A stretch of DNA of 57,322 nt, taken from contig JAQGLY010000072.1 of NCBI GenBank assembly GCA_028292625.1, positions 1 through 57,322 of the forward strand. Reading direction: 5' to 3'. The position numbers were made by a program, and so were the translations under genes. Source of the DNA: Herbaspirillum sp. (GTDB lineage Bacteria; Pseudomonadota; Gammaproteobacteria; Burkholderiales; Burkholderiaceae_D). The notes below the pieces were generated by a model that was given only the letters and a program-made list of their open reading frames with translations, was not told the DNA's origin and did no database searches. Positions within the stretch are counted from its first letter, which is position 1; every line of letters starts with the position of its first letter. Shown here piece after piece: positions 1 to 9,943 of this stretch.

Positions 1-60
1 GATAAAATCGGCATCGATGCCGTACTGGTCGATTTGCGTGCTCGCGGCGAAAAAGTCTAA
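1..60 (+). CDS. rpmB: 50S ribosomal protein L28, 3' end only
   Basis: The first 20 codons of the window are open and end in TAA at 58-60. They encode a tail that begins DKIGIDAVLVDLRARG and ends in EKV, which is characteristic of bacterial L28. Only the C-terminal part is present because the gene starts before the window. It sits 22 nt upstream of rpmG, the usual rpmB-rpmG operon. The product is a structural protein of the large ribosomal subunit. Confidence 0.9.
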   Translation, partial: DKIGIDAVLVDLRARGEKV

Positions 61-82
61 CTAGCAGAATAAAGGAACCATC

Positions 83-250
83 ATGGCGAAATCAGGCCGC
101 GACAAAATCAAGCTGGAATCGACCGCCGGTACCGGTCATTTCTACACCACGACCAAAAACAAGCGTACGACGCCCGAAAAAATGGAGATCATGAAGTTCG
201 ATCCCAAGGTTCGCAAGCACGTCGCTTATAAAGAGACCAAGATCAAGTAA
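83..250 (+). CDS. rpmG: 50S ribosomal protein L33
   Basis: A 55-residue basic protein beginning [20 protein letters not shown] and containing the L33 segment [15 protein letters not shown]. The length is normal for L33. An AAAGGAA ribosome binding site at about 71-77 precedes the ATG. This is the non-zinc (C-minus) form, because the CxxC pairs of the zinc-binding paralogue are absent. It is co-transcribed with rpmB and followed by a strong terminator. It acts in the large subunit near the E site. Confidence 0.95.
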   Translation: MAKSGRDKIKLESTAGTGHFYTTTKNKRTTPEKMEIMKFDPKVRKHVAYKETKIK

Positions 251-290
251 TCGATCTCTCTGTCGTATTAAAGTCAGTAGCAAATAAAAA

Positions 291-323
291 GCCTCGCAAC
301 AAAATAGTTGCGAGGCTTTTTTA
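291..323 (+). terminator. Rho-independent terminator of rpmB-rpmG
   Basis: A perfect 10-bp stem, GCCTCGCAAC (291-300) pairing with GTTGCGAGGC (307-316), has a 6-nt loop and is followed by a T-run. The upstream flank is A-rich, so the hairpin could also work on the opposite strand, but it lies beyond the convergent desaturase stop codon at 397. Confidence 0.9.
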
Positions 324-396
324 TCGTCGGTCCGTTGCAAAAGGCTTGCATTATCGCGCCGCCGTACGCACAAGGCGCACAGCCGGCGCTCGCGAA

Positions 397-1593
397 TCAA
401 GAGTAGCTGCGCAGCCGCAGCGAGAAATCGCGCAAGGCCTGAACGCCTGAAGCCTCGGCGCGCAAACACCAATCCTGTAATTGATGCAATAACTGTTCGC
501 GCGTAGACGTCGAACGCTCCCAGATCGCGCCCAATTCGACACGCATTTCATGCATGGTCTGCAAGGCCTTGCTATGCACGAACAATTCCGACAACTGCTG
601 CTGATGGCCGGCATCGAGCTTGGCCGGTTCACGCTGCATCAGCTTGCGGGAAGTCTTCAGGAAACCGGACTCCAGCATCGCCTTGCCCGACAAATTGGGG
701 TGCTCTGCCTTCCACGCATGTTTCAGAGACTTGGCGTATTTGGACATCACGTCGTAACGATTGGCGATCACCGATTGCAGTGTCTCGAAATCGGCCACCA
801 GCTTCTGGCGGTCGAATTTCGGCGCCGGCGCGATCTTCTTCACCTTGGCCAGGCCGATCGTTTCCAGCATGCGGATATACATCCAGCCGATATCGAATTC
901 GTACCATTTCGACGACAGTTTGGCCGATGTGCCGAAAGTATGATGATTGTTATGCAACTCTTCGCCGCCGATCAAAATACCCCACGGGAAAATATTGGTC
1001 GCCGCATCGTTGCAATCGTAATTGCGATAACCCCAGTAATGGCCGATACCGTTGATGATGCCGGCGGCGGTCAGCGGAATCCACATCATCTGGATCGCCC
1101 AGACCGTCAAGCCGGCCACCCCGAACAGGGCAAGGTCGACGATCATCATCAGCGTCACGCCCAGCGCGCTGTGACGACTATACAGATTGCGCTCGATCCA
1201 GTCGTCCGGCGTGCCGTGGCCGTACTTCTCCAGGGTTTCGGCGACCTTCGATTCGGCGCGATACAACTCGGCGCCCTGGAAAAACACTTTCTTGATGCCG
1301 CGTGTCTGCGGGCTGTGCGGATCTTCCTCGGTTTCGCACTTGGCGTGGTGTTTGCGGTGAATCGCAGCCCATTCCTTGGTCACCATGCCGGTGGTCATCC
1401 ACAGCCAGAACCGGAAGAAATGGCTGATCAGCGGGTGCAGGTCCAGCGCCCTGTGCGCCTGATGGCGATGCAGGTAAATCGTCACCGCGGCGATGGTCAC
1501 GTGGGTTAATCCGACGATGACAAAAAATATCTGCCATCCGGAAAGGTTCAACAGTCCGTTTGATAAGAAATCAAGGATTGCATTCAAAATCAT
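397..1593 (-). CDS. Membrane fatty-acid desaturase (acyl-CoA delta-9 type)
   Basis: A 398-residue membrane di-iron desaturase. All three histidine boxes are visible: HRHQAH at 42-47, HRKHH at 79-83 and HNNHH at 214-218. Hydrophobic segments lie at about 20-40, 58-72 and 145-185. Family knowledge: such enzymes insert a cis double bond in saturated acyl chains to tune membrane fluidity. About 150 residues follow the last box, longer than a minimal stearoyl-CoA desaturase, and they are mostly hydrophilic. The ATG is preceded by GGAG in the leader. The gene is convergent with rpmG. The upstream leader carries repeated GTAC-centred words, possibly an operator, but I cannot assign a regulator. Confidence 0.88.
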   Translation of the reverse strand: MILNAILDFLSNGLLNLSGWQIFFVIVGLTHVTIAAVTIYLHRHQAHRALDLHPLISHFFRFWLWMTTGMVTKEWAAIHRKHHAKCETEEDPHSPQTRGIKKVFFQGAELYRAESKVAETLEKYGHGTPDDWIERNLYSRHSALGVTLMMIVDLALFGVAGLTVWAIQMMWIPLTAAGIINGIGHYWGYRNYDCNDAATNIFPWGILIGGEELHNNHHTFGTSAKLSSKWYEFDIGWMYIRMLETIGLAKVKKIAPAPKFDRQKLVADFETLQSVIANRYDVMSKYAKSLKHAWKAEHPNLSGKAMLESGFLKTSRKLMQREPAKLDAGHQQQLSELFVHSKALQTMHEMRVELGAIWERSTSTREQLLHQLQDWCLRAEASGVQALRDFSLRLRSYS

Positions 1594-1710
1594 TACTGCT
1601 CCAGAGTAGATACTTCACACTTCATCTCAGCTTTGGCGAATTGCGTACAAAACCCAGTACAAACTGCAAAATCGCTCTTTATGCATGAATTCGTACGCAT
1701 TGTACCTGTA

Positions 1711-3015
1711 TTAGTTCCCGCCTGGCGATTCGGCCATGCTGGATTCGGGGTTTTGTTCCTTCCTCTTGCGCTCCATCACGGCCGCGAAAAAACCGTCGGT
1801 GCTATGCGTTTGCGGCTGCAGCTTCAGATAATCCTGCATGTCCAGCTCGATTTTTTGTTCGGCCAGCACGTCTTTCATCGGCACCAGCGTAAATTCCTCA
1901 TTGGCGGCCAGAAACTGCGCGACGATGGCTTCGTTTTCCTCGTCCAGAATGCTGCAGGTGCCGTATACCAGTCGGCCGCCGGCCTTCACCAAACGCGCCG
2001 CGCCGGTCAGGATGCTGATCTGCTTGGCGTTCATTTCCCGCACCGTCGCCTGCGTCTGCCGCCATTTGACGTCGGGATTGCGGCGCAGGGTGCCCAGGCC
2101 GCTGCACGGCGCATCGACCAGTACGCGATCGATCTTGCCGGCCAGGCGTTTGACCTTTGAGTCGTTTTCATGCGCGATCAGCACCGGATGCACATTCGAC
2201 AATCCGCTGCGCGCCATGCGCGGCTTCAGCTTGGCCAGCCGCTTGTCGGAAATATCGAACGCATACAAACGCCCTGTGTTGCGCATCAGCGCGCCGATGG
2301 CCAGCGTCTTGCCGCCGGCACCGGCGCAAAAATCGACCACCATTTCGCCGCGCTTGGCGCCGACGATCTGCGCCAGCAACTGACTGCCCTCGTCCTGCAC
2401 TTCGATCGCGCCGGACTTGAACAGGGGCAGGTTTTGCAGCGACGGTTTTTTCAGCACCCGCAGGCCCAGCGGCGCATACGGCGTCTCTTCGCACAAAATC
2501 GGGGCCGCCGCCAATTCGGTCGCCGCGGCTCCGCGCGTCGTTTTCAAGGAATTGACGCGCAGATCCAGCGGCGCCTGTTGATTCATCGCATCGGCCAGCG
2601 CCAGCGTCGCCTCTTCGCCGTCGCGCGCGACCAGCTTGTCGAACAGCCAGGCCGGCAAATTGCTGCGCATCAGCGGCGGCAACTGCTGGCGGTCGATTTC
2701 CGCGGTGCGCTGCAGCCATGCGGTTTCTTCTTCGGACAGGCCGCCCAGCGCATCGATGCCGACCGCGTCGGCCAGACCGAGCAGCGTCAGCCGGCGCATC
2801 GGCGCGCCGCTGCCGGATTCGGAGAAACTGGTGAACACCGCCTTGTTGCGCAGCAGACCGTAGGTCGCTTCGGCGATCACGCCGCGTTCGCGCGCGCCCA
2901 GCCGCGGATGTTCGCGAAAATAGCGCGACAGGGTGCCGTCGGCGGGGCCGGTAAAGCGCAGGATATCGCGCAATACTTCTTCGGCATGGCCGATGATTGC
3001 GGGTGGCAATCTCAT
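1711..3015 (-). CDS. RsmB/NOP-type 16S rRNA (cytosine-C5) methyltransferase
   Basis: A 434-residue protein starting MRLPPAIIGHAEEVL. The ATG is preceded by AAGGAAA; the frame stays open upstream but only as an overlap with purN, so the inner ATG was chosen. The N-terminal third is a helical NusB/RNA-binding-like region, followed by a SAM-dependent methyltransferase domain with VDFCAGAGGKT (motif I), PCSGLGTLRRNPDVKW (motif IV) and YGTCSILDEENE (motif VI). The two cysteines expected for m5C chemistry are in the PCS and TCS motifs. Length is close to E. coli RsmB, but this is the shorter RsmB-like paralogue commonly found next to purN in Burkholderiales, so the exact target base (C967 in RsmB) is inferred. 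Confidence 0.85.
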   Translation of the reverse strand: MRLPPAIIGHAEEVLRDILRFTGPADGTLSRYFREHPRLGARERGVIAEATYGLLRNKAVFTSFSESGSGAPMRRLTLLGLADAVGIDALGGLSEEETAWLQRTAEIDRQQLPPLMRSNLPAWLFDKLVARDGEEATLALADAMNQQAPLDLRVNSLKTTRGAAATELAAAPILCEETPYAPLGLRVLKKPSLQNLPLFKSGAIEVQDEGSQLLAQIVGAKRGEMVVDFCAGAGGKTLAIGALMRNTGRLYAFDISDKRLAKLKPRMARSGLSNVHPVLIAHENDSKVKRLAGKIDRVLVDAPCSGLGTLRRNPDVKWRQTQATVREMNAKQISILTGAARLVKAGGRLVYGTCSILDEENEAIVAQFLAANEEFTLVPMKDVLAEQKIELDMQDYLKLQPQTHSTDGFFAAVMERKRKEQNPESSMAESPGGN

Positions 3016-3061
3016 AGGGTTTCCTTGGTAATCGGTGAATTTGGTAAGTCCGGCCGCGGAG

Positions 3062-3682
3062 TCAGACCGGTTGCGCGTCCGCGTCGATGTGCACCCGGCC
3101 GTCTTCCAGCCGCAGCCTGCCTTCGACGAACCAGCGCACCGCGCGCGGATAAATAATATGTTCCTGCTGCAGCACCCGCTGCGCCAGTTGCTGCTCGCTG
3201 TCGCCATCGAAGACCGGCACCGCCGCCTGCGCCACGATCGGACCGTGATCCAGATCGGCGGTCACGAAATGCACCGTGGCGCCATGCAACTTGACGCCGG
3301 CGGCCAGCGCTTGCCTATGCGTCGCCAGACCGGGGAAAGACGGCAGCAGCGACGGATGAATATTCAACATGCGCCCTGCGTAATGGGCGACGAAGCCGGC
3401 GGTCAGAATGCGCATGAATCCGGCCAGCACTACCAGATCCGGCGCAAAAGCGTCAATCGCCTGCCGCAATGCGGCATCGAATTGCTCCCTGTCCGGAAAC
3501 TGTTTGCTGGCGACCGCCAGCGCGGGAATGCCTTCTGACCTTGCAAACGCCAGACCTTCGGCGTCGGGACGGCTGGCGATGACGGCGGCGATTTTCACGG
3601 GCCAGGATTCGGCCTGTGCGGCGCGGACGATGGCTTCCATATTGCTGCCGCGCCCGGAAATCAGGATCACAATACTTCTCAT
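3062..3682 (-). CDS. purN: Phosphoribosylglycinamide formyltransferase (GART)
   Basis: A 206-residue enzyme of de novo purine synthesis that transfers a formyl group from 10-formyl-THF to GAR. The signature GRGSNM is near the N-terminus. The catalytic Asn and His are in LNIHPSLLPSFPG and the catalytic Asp is in DLDHGPI. Two start codons lie 9 nt apart (3691 and 3682). Neither has a clear ribosome binding site, and I chose the second because PurN proteins usually begin directly with a KNIVILISG-like strand. It lies 46 nt upstream of the methyltransferase gene in the same direction, probably one transcript. Confidence 0.93.
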   Translation of the reverse strand: MRSIVILISGRGSNMEAIVRAAQAESWPVKIAAVIASRPDAEGLAFARSEGIPALAVASKQFPDREQFDAALRQAIDAFAPDLVVLAGFMRILTAGFVAHYAGRMLNIHPSLLPSFPGLATHRQALAAGVKLHGATVHFVTADLDHGPIVAQAAVPVFDGDSEQQLAQRVLQQEHIIYPRAVRWFVEGRLRLEDGRVHIDADAQPV

Positions 3683-3743
3683 GGCACGCATTGTAACCGC
3701 AGCCGGCCGCTTTTAAAAACGGCAACCGGGAAGATCGTAAAAT

Positions 3744-4142
3744 TTACTGGAAGGAGTAAAACACGCGGAACGGGATTTTCTTTTCGGTCCAGAAGTCGGC
3801 CGCGTCGCGGAAGACGTCCAGCAGCGTTTCGCGGGCTTCCTTGTCGAATTTGGGCGTATTCGGCAATTGCTCGAGCACCACCACGAATCCCGCCTGCGGG
3901 CCGGCCTTGTAGCTTAAGTCGGTCAGACAATCGGCCAGCGCATCGAAATTCTTGCCGAAATGACGCGGCAGCATGAACGCTTCGGCGATGGTCGCCAGCA
4001 CCTGCTGCTTGGTTGTTGCTTCAGCGCAATAGGCGTACAGGAAATGTTGGTCCAGGCGAGCAGCCTCGGCCTGCAGCTCGTCCACGCGGAAGGCGCGGAT
4101 CGATTGAACTACGTTGGGCGCCACCGTTTTAAATAAACTCAT
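3744..4142 (-). CDS. Barstar-family ribonuclease inhibitor
   Basis: A 132-residue cytoplasmic protein with no signal peptide. The barstar signature is visible in FMLPRHFGKNFDALADCLTD, where the FGxNxDAL segment forms the RNase-binding helix. Family knowledge: barstars bind extracellular barnase/N1 RNases one-to-one, inserting an acidic face into the active site. The gene follows the barnase-like gene by 58 nt on the same strand, so enzyme and inhibitor are likely co-expressed. The N-terminal 40 residues are longer than in the Bacillus protein. Confidence 0.85.
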   Translation of the reverse strand: MSLFKTVAPNVVQSIRAFRVDELQAEAARLDQHFLYAYCAEATTKQQVLATIAEAFMLPRHFGKNFDALADCLTDLSYKAGPQAGFVVVLEQLPNTPKFDKEARETLLDVFRDAADFWTEKKIPFRVFYSFQ

Positions 4143-4200
4143 TTCTCCCTCAGGCTAAGCAATAGCGGTTTGCAGTCATGGTCGTCTATCGGCTGTACAG

Positions 4201-4608
4201 CTACTTTTCGATCCGTCTGAACGAAGCATAATGGTCACTGGTGTAAAAAAATTCGTGCGCCGGCTCACCGCCGGCGATGATGCGTTTTGCCCCCCGATTG
4301 CGCGCATAAGGCGTCCTGACCGTATATTCCCGGTAATAACCTCGCTTATGCAAGGGTAATATCTTTTCATAGTTGCCGAAAACAACGCCGTCCTTCGGAT
4401 ACGGGAACGGTCCGCCGCGCTCGATCGCCGCCAGCGTTTGCCTGGCTTCGGGCGGCAATTCGGCGACCGCGATAGTGTCCAGCGGCGCAAGATCCCGTCC
4501 AGACGCCGGGAAAGGCAGCAGGAATGCGAATACAGATAGCAGAAATGCAATAAGAAGAGCGGACCGGATTTTTAAAAAATTATCATTCAAGGCGCGATTC
4601 CACCACAT
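4201..4608 (-). CDS. Secreted barnase/N1-type guanyl-specific ribonuclease
   Basis: A 135-residue precursor. A hydrophobic stretch at about 17-36 followed by PASGRD looks like a signal peptide. The mature domain has the family core PKDGVVFGNYEKILP, then YREYTVRTPYARNRGAKRII and TSDHYASFRRI. By analogy with barnase, the general base is the Glu of YREYTV, the Arg lies in the RNRGAKR segment and the general acid is the His of SDHY. All three are present, so the enzyme should be active. It is paired with the downstream barstar gene. No strong ribosome binding site precedes the ATG. Its role could be secreted RNA scavenging or competition between strains. Confidence 0.86.
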   Translation of the reverse strand: MWWNRALNDNFLKIRSALLIAFLLSVFAFLLPFPASGRDLAPLDTIAVAELPPEARQTLAAIERGGPFPYPKDGVVFGNYEKILPLHKRGYYREYTVRTPYARNRGAKRIIAGGEPAHEFFYTSDHYASFRRIEK

Positions 4609-4749
4609 TTATCAGTAAACTGCATTGTTTTGACCAACTACGTAGGGTAACGCTTTGCACAAAACGAATCAACCTCAATCGTAGACCGCCAAATAAACGC
4701 CACTGTGCGCGCGTTTATGCAAAAAAATGGAGCGCCGACCGCATCGGCC

Positions 4750-5958
4750 TCAGTTATCGACTGGGGTTTCCACCTTCGGTTCAAAAAACAACAATACCTC
4801 GTCGCGCCGTTCCAAGGTATCGCGCCGTCCCAGCGCAATCAGTTCATTCGTAAAGCTTTTTTCGAACAGCAGGTAGGACGCCAGCACGCTGCCGCGCATT
4901 TCGGTGGCGCCGATGCCGCCCAGCATGGCGCGGATCGGACGCGGCAGATCGCGCACATGGCGGCCGGCGATTTCATCGATGCGCTGGGACGGCGCGATGA
5001 TCAGCGTTTCGATCGGTTTCAATGGCGTCCGGCCGCGCTGCTCGGGCGTGAACAGGGAAAGGGTCTGATTGATGCGGCGGATGCGTTCGATATCGACTGC
5101 CAGCCCATCCAGGAAAATACTCGACAACGCATGCCCGGCGACCTGCGCCAGCGTCGGATAGCGCGGTATCGCGGCGCCGCCGAGGGATTGCTTTTCTTCG
5201 CCCATGCGGCCGGACCCGATCACCATCACCTTGTTCGCGCCCAAATGGATGGCCGGCGACAACGGAGCGGTCTGGCGCATCGATCCATCGCCGAAATATT
5301 CGCAGCGGTCTTCGTAATAAAGGGGAATGGCGGGAAAAATGAAGGGGATCGCCGACGATGCCAGCAGATGATCGACGCCGATCTGCTGCACCCGGATCGC
5401 GCTGCGCTGGGTGCGGCGCCATCCGTCGAATGCACCGCCGCTCTGATAAAACGTGACGTGCTGGCCGCCGGTGTACGACGAGGCGCTCACCGCCAATGCA
5501 TCGAGCGCGCCCGTGGACAGCATGCGGTCCAGCCGCGGCAGATCCAGCAGGCGGTGCAGCAGACCGACCAGCGGCGTATTGTCGAGCAGCGATTGCGGCG
5601 GATGCGCATGCCATTTGCGCAGCAGCCAACCGAAAGAAAACAGCGAAAGCCAGCGCGCGCCGGTACGCATGACGCCGATGGAATCGGAGCGATACACCTG
5701 ATCGGCGGAGAAATTGGACCAGACTTCGGTCAAGGCCTGTACGCTGCGGCCGAATTGATCGTTGCGGCAAGCCAGCGCAGTCGCATTGATGGCGCCGGCG
5801 GAAGTGCCGCAGATCACATTGAACGGACTGCGGTCCGGCGCCCAGCCCACATCGCGCAAAATCGACGCCAGCGCATCGAGCACGCCGACCTGATATGCCG
5901 CCCGCGCTCCGCCTCCCGTCAGCACCAGCCCCGTTTTATCCGTTGTCTCCATGTGCAT
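4750..5958 (-). CDS. Patatin-like phospholipase
   Basis: A protein of about 402 residues starting MHMETTDKTGLVLTGGGA. The oxyanion loop GGGARAAYQVG lies near the N-terminus, the nucleophile elbow is GTSAGA in CGTSAGAINA, and the Asp of the Ser-Asp dyad is in FGDGSMRQTAPLSP. Family knowledge: patatins hydrolyse acyl esters of phospholipids. There is no signal peptide or membrane anchor. The frame is open to a GTG at 6027, but this upstream part is not family-like. Neither start has a convincing ribosome binding site, so the 5' end is uncertain. The gene stands alone between the RNase pair and the SDR. Confidence 0.85.
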   Translation of the reverse strand: MHMETTDKTGLVLTGGGARAAYQVGVLDALASILRDVGWAPDRSPFNVICGTSAGAINATALACRNDQFGRSVQALTEVWSNFSADQVYRSDSIGVMRTGARWLSLFSFGWLLRKWHAHPPQSLLDNTPLVGLLHRLLDLPRLDRMLSTGALDALAVSASSYTGGQHVTFYQSGGAFDGWRRTQRSAIRVQQIGVDHLLASSAIPFIFPAIPLYYEDRCEYFGDGSMRQTAPLSPAIHLGANKVMVIGSGRMGEEKQSLGGAAIPRYPTLAQVAGHALSSIFLDGLAVDIERIRRINQTLSLFTPEQRGRTPLKPIETLIIAPSQRIDEIAGRHVRDLPRPIRAMLGGIGATEMRGSVLASYLLFEKSFTNELIALGRRDTLERRDEVLLFFEPKVETPVDN

Positions 5959-6062
5959 GCTTTTTATTGAGAACGGGTTTGCAATGCGTTCTTCCGCTTT
6001 CGGGATGAGGGGCCTGTTACCAATCACTTTGAGAGACGGGCGCTCATCTCAACAGAATGCGG

Positions 6063-6821
6063 CTACTTTGCCTGCATTCTGATCGCGCCGTCAAGTCGGA
6101 TCGTTTCGCCGTTCAGCATCAGGTTTTCGATGATGGAGCGGACCAGCTGCGCGTATTCGGCCGGCTGGCCGGGACGGGACGGAAACGGGGTCATTTTGCC
6201 CAGTGCATCCTGCACCTCCTGCGGCATGCCCAGCAGCATCGGCGTCCCGAAAATGCCGGGCGCGATCGTCATCACGCGAATGCCGCTGCGCGCCAGGTCG
6301 CGCGCCATCGGCAGCGTCATGCCGGCAATCGCCGCCTTCGACGCCGCATAGGCGGCCTGGCCGATCTGGCCGTCGTAAGCCGCCACCGACGCGGTATTGA
6401 CGATCACGCCGCGTTCGCCCTGCTCCGTGGCCGCCTGTTGCGCCATCGCCGCAGCGGCCAGGCGCGCCATATTAAAGGTGCCGATCAGATTGATGTCCAC
6501 GGTTTTGCGGAACAGATCCAAGGGATGTGGGCCTTGCTTGCCTACCGTTTTCATCGCCGGCGCAATGCCGGCGCAATTGATCAGGCCGCGCAATACTCCC
6601 AGCGTCTGCGCCGCGGCCACCGCGGCAAGGCCGTCGGCTTCGGACGTCACGTCGCAGAGCACGAACCGGCCGCCCAATTCGGCGGCCAGCGCCGTCCCGG
6701 CGTCGGCTTGCAAGTCGGCAATCAGTACCTTCGCGCCTTCGGCGGCCAACATGCGCCCGGTAGCTTCACCCAGGCCGGACGCGCCGCCGGCGACAATGAA
6801 TACGTGTCCTTTAATCTCCAT
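6063..6821 (-). CDS. Short-chain dehydrogenase, 3-hydroxyacyl-CoA dehydrogenase type II-like
   Basis: A 252-residue classical SDR. The cofactor motif GGASGLG is at the N-terminus, the Asp in IADLQADAG follows beta-2 and favours NAD, NCAG lies at the adenine ring, and the active site is Ser in [10 protein letters not shown] with Tyr-x3-Lys in YAASK. The sequence resembles the HSD17B10/3-hydroxy-2-methylbutyryl-CoA dehydrogenase subgroup, which oxidises short-chain hydroxyacyl-CoAs. The subgroup is inferred; the SDR fold is not in doubt. GGAGAT sits just upstream of the ATG at 6821. It lies downstream of adk but behind adk's terminator, so it probably has its own promoter. Confidence 0.85.
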   Translation of the reverse strand: MEIKGHVFIVAGGASGLGEATGRMLAAEGAKVLIADLQADAGTALAAELGGRFVLCDVTSEADGLAAVAAAQTLGVLRGLINCAGIAPAMKTVGKQGPHPLDLFRKTVDINLIGTFNMARLAAAAMAQQAATEQGERGVIVNTASVAAYDGQIGQAAYAASKAAIAGMTLPMARDLARSGIRVMTIAPGIFGTPMLLGMPQEVQDALGKMTPFPSRPGQPAEYAQLVRSIIENLMLNGETIRLDGAIRMQAK

Positions 6822-6861
6822 ACGATCTCCGATAGAAGGCTGGACCGGAAGGCATTGCACT

Positions 6862-6890
6862 CAAAAAAAAAGCGGATCATACGATCCGCT
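6862..6890 (-). terminator. Rho-independent terminator of adk
   Basis: On the minus strand an 8-bp stem AGCGGATC/GATCCGCT with a 4-nt loop is followed by a run of nine T (seen as the A-run at 6863-6871 on the plus strand). It begins 15 nt after the adk stop codon. Confidence 0.88.
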
Positions 6891-6904
6891 CATGGCACAA
6901 GCTG

Positions 6905-7618
<714 letters not shown>

Positions 7619-7760
7619 TCATCCGGACGACGACCGCGAACACTCGACCATCCATATTTTATTCAAACGAAACTTACCACAAAAATTTCGAAATGCCGCC
7701 AACCACGGTCAATCCCGGCTGATTTGGCCTGCCCTTGCACATTGTTCAGTTGCGGCAAAA

Positions 7761-8522
7761 TCAGAAATGCATGCGTACCCGCGCCAGATCTTCCGGCGTA
7801 TCCACGCCCGCGGCCGGCGCACCGGGCGTAATATGCACGGCGATCGGAATCCGGTGCCACAGCACCCGCAACTGTTCGAGCGCCTCTATCGTTTCCAGCG
7901 GCGACGGCGCCAGCGTCGGATAACGTTGCAGAAAACCGTTCGCATATGCGTACAGGCCGATATGCCGCAGCGGCGCACCTTGCAACGCAACATTTCCGGC
8001 GCTGCCGCCGCCGCCCCCATAGCCGTAGCTGTCGCGATGCCACGGAATCGCCGCGCGCGAGAAATATAGCGCGCAACCGTCCTTGTCGAGCACCACCTTG
8101 ACCACATTCGGATTGCGCATATCGTCCATCGTGGCGATAGGATGGGCGGCGGTCGCCATCGGCACGCCCGGCCCGATCAGCGCCGCCGTCGCCGCGACCA
8201 GCGCCGGATCGATCAGCGGTTCGTCGCCCTGCACATTGACCACCACGGCATCGTCGGCCAGTTGCAGCGCGGCGGCGACTTCGGCGATCCGGTCGCTGCC
8301 CGACGGATGATCGGCACGTGTCAGCCGCGCGTCGATGCCGTGCCGCCGGCAAGCGGCCAGGATATCGGCGTGATCGGTGGCGACGATCACCCGTTGCGCG
8401 CCGGACAGCGCGGCGCGCTCGGCAACCCGCACGATCATCGGCTTGCCGCCGAGGTCGACCAGCGGTTTATTCGGCAAACGGGTCGACGCCAGACGTGCGG
8501 GAATGATGACGGTGAATGACAT
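7761..8522 (-). CDS. kdsB: 3-deoxy-manno-octulosonate cytidylyltransferase (CMP-KDO synthetase)
   Basis: A 253-residue enzyme that activates KDO with CTP for lipopolysaccharide inner core synthesis. It begins [20 protein letters not shown], the classic nucleotide-binding start, with [12 protein letters not shown] and [11 protein letters not shown] following. A glycine-rich run [13 protein letters not shown] at about 165-180 is longer than in the E. coli enzyme and may be a loop insertion. About 160 nt separate it from the upstream Trm112-like gene, and 199 nt lie between it and adk, where I see no gene. The product is cytoplasmic. Confidence 0.94.
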   Translation of the reverse strand: MSFTVIIPARLASTRLPNKPLVDLGGKPMIVRVAERAALSGAQRVIVATDHADILAACRRHGIDARLTRADHPSGSDRIAEVAAALQLADDAVVVNVQGDEPLIDPALVAATAALIGPGVPMATAAHPIATMDDMRNPNVVKVVLDKDGCALYFSRAAIPWHRDSYGYGGGGGSAGNVALQGAPLRHIGLYAYANGFLQRYPTLAPSPLETIEALEQLRVLWHRIPIAVHITPGAPAAGVDTPEDLARVRMHF

Positions 8523-8682
8523 GAGAATAATCGTTTAGTGAACGGGACGCGGAGGATGCGGGAATGGAATTACACGGAAAAGTTAAAGACGGACGGACCG
8601 CTACCGCAAACGTCCGGGCATCGCCGCGGCCCGCCCGTCAACGGCGGCAACAACGGCTATCCTCGGCATTTCGCGGATTTTT

Positions 8683-8877
8683 TCAGTCGGCGTGCACCGC
8701 ATCGTTGGCCGGGGCCGCCAGATCGCGCGCCTCGTCGGCCCACATGATCGGAATGCCGTCGCGGATCGGATAAGCCAGCTTGTCGGCATGGCAAATCAAC
8801 TCCTGCGCGTTCCTGTCGTGTTCGAGAGGGCCTTTGCAAATAGGACAAACCAGAATATCAAGCAGTCGGACGTTCAC
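8683..8877 (-). CDS. Trm112/YcaR-family small zinc-ribbon-like protein
   Basis: A 64-residue protein, [20 protein letters not shown] at its start and [10 protein letters not shown] in the middle, the Trm112/YcaR (UPF0434) pattern. One CPIC pair is visible; the second metal site is reduced to a single Cys (LICHADK). The start is taken as GTG at 8877 because GGAG lies 8 nt upstream on the minus strand; the ATG further upstream is not supported. The gene overlaps the 3' end of lpxK by 20 nt, so translation is probably coupled. The lpxK-Trm112-kdsB order is common in proteobacteria, although a role in lipid A synthesis is unproven. Confidence 0.88.
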   Translation of the reverse strand: MNVRLLDILVCPICKGPLEHDRNAQELICHADKLAYPIRDGIPIMWADEARDLAAPANDAVHAD

Positions 8878-9916
8878 GCAATTTCTCCACAATATGTTCC
8901 GCAAGGGGGCCGTCGATATGCGCCGTCACAGGCACGACCCAGACGCGGGGATCGTTTCTGATCGCTTCGATCACTCTGCATTTTACTGCATCCTTTTCGG
9001 TAATCAGGATCAAATCTACACTCAATACCGCAAAAGGATTAGCGGAAAAATCATAATGATCGGGTAGCGGCATCGGCGAGACATGCAGGCCGGCGCGCGT
9101 GAGCATCGCAAAAAAACGGTCCGGATTGCCGATGCCGGCCGCCGCCACGATGCGTCCCACGAAGGCCGCGCCCGAATTGACCGCGAAATCCGACAACGGG
9201 CGCCGCCAGCTTTCGTCGAGCAATTGCCGCGCCTCGCCGCCGACCAGCCTCATCGCCATCGCGCCGTTGCCCAGCAGCAGCGCATCGCTTTTCAATGCGT
9301 CGCCGCTACCGGTATTGACCACCGTGAAATCGCGCCGCCGATGCAGCGGCTCGCGCAGCGGGCCGGCCGGCAGCGGCCAGCCGTTGCCCGCGCCGCGGCT
9401 GTCGAACAGGACGATTTCGATATCGCGCGCCAGCGCATAGTGCTGCAGGCCGTCGTCGGCGACGATCACATCGATGTCGGGATGCGCTCGCAGCAGAGCC
9501 CGCCCGGCGTCCACCCGCCGCCGTCCGACCATGACCGGGCATGCCGCCTGCTCGGCAATCAGCAGAGGCTCGTCGCCGCACAGGCGTGGGTCGCCGCCGA
9601 CCATGGCCGCATGCGGCGTGGGATGGGCGGCGGCGCCGTATCCGCGCGAAATCACGCCCGGCCGATAACCGGCTTGCCGCAGCTCCCGCACCAGCCAGAT
9701 CGTCAACGGCGTCTTGCCGGTGCCTCCCACGAAAATATTGCCGACCACGATCACCGGCACCGGCAAGCGGATCGAGCGCCGCCAGCCCCATGCATACAGC
9801 GCACGGCGCACCGTCGTCGCCAACATGTATACCATCGCCAGCGGCCACAGCAGCCGGGCCAGCAAGCCGCGCCGCAGCCACGCCTTGGTCAGATGCGATT
9901 CGAAGGAAGATTGCAA
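8858..9916 (-). CDS. lpxK: Tetraacyldisaccharide 4'-kinase
   Basis: A 352-residue membrane-associated kinase that phosphorylates the 4' position of the lipid A precursor. A hydrophobic N-terminal helix (about 18-42) precedes the P-loop GGTGKTPLT and the segment [20 protein letters not shown] is the conserved DDGLQ motif. The length is normal. It lies 27 nt downstream of exbD and overlaps the Trm112-like gene. The order exbB-exbD-lpxK is typical of beta-proteobacteria; here exbBD takes the place of the msbA found before lpxK in E. coli. Confidence 0.93.
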   Translation of the reverse strand: MQSSFESHLTKAWLRRGLLARLLWPLAMVYMLATTVRRALYAWGWRRSIRLPVPVIVVGNIFVGGTGKTPLTIWLVRELRQAGYRPGVISRGYGAAAHPTPHAAMVGGDPRLCGDEPLLIAEQAACPVMVGRRRVDAGRALLRAHPDIDVIVADDGLQHYALARDIEIVLFDSRGAGNGWPLPAGPLREPLHRRRDFTVVNTGSGDALKSDALLLGNGAMAMRLVGGEARQLLDESWRRPLSDFAVNSGAAFVGRIVAAAGIGNPDRFFAMLTRAGLHVSPMPLPDHYDFSANPFAVLSVDLILITEKDAVKCRVIEAIRNDPRVWVVPVTAHIDGPLAEHIVEKLRERPTA

Positions 9917-9943
9917 GAAAGCGTCCGGTAATAAGAAGGTGAG

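Noticed and set aside
3016..3207. N-terminal extension of the RsmB-like methyltransferase
   Set aside because: The extra 64 residues overlap purN in another frame and look non-coding, while the inner ATG has an AAGGAAA site and a family-like start.
4705..5970. A 421-codon plus-strand frame opposite the patatin gene
   Set aside because: Antisense to a gene with intact catalytic motifs; its composition is typical of a mirror frame.
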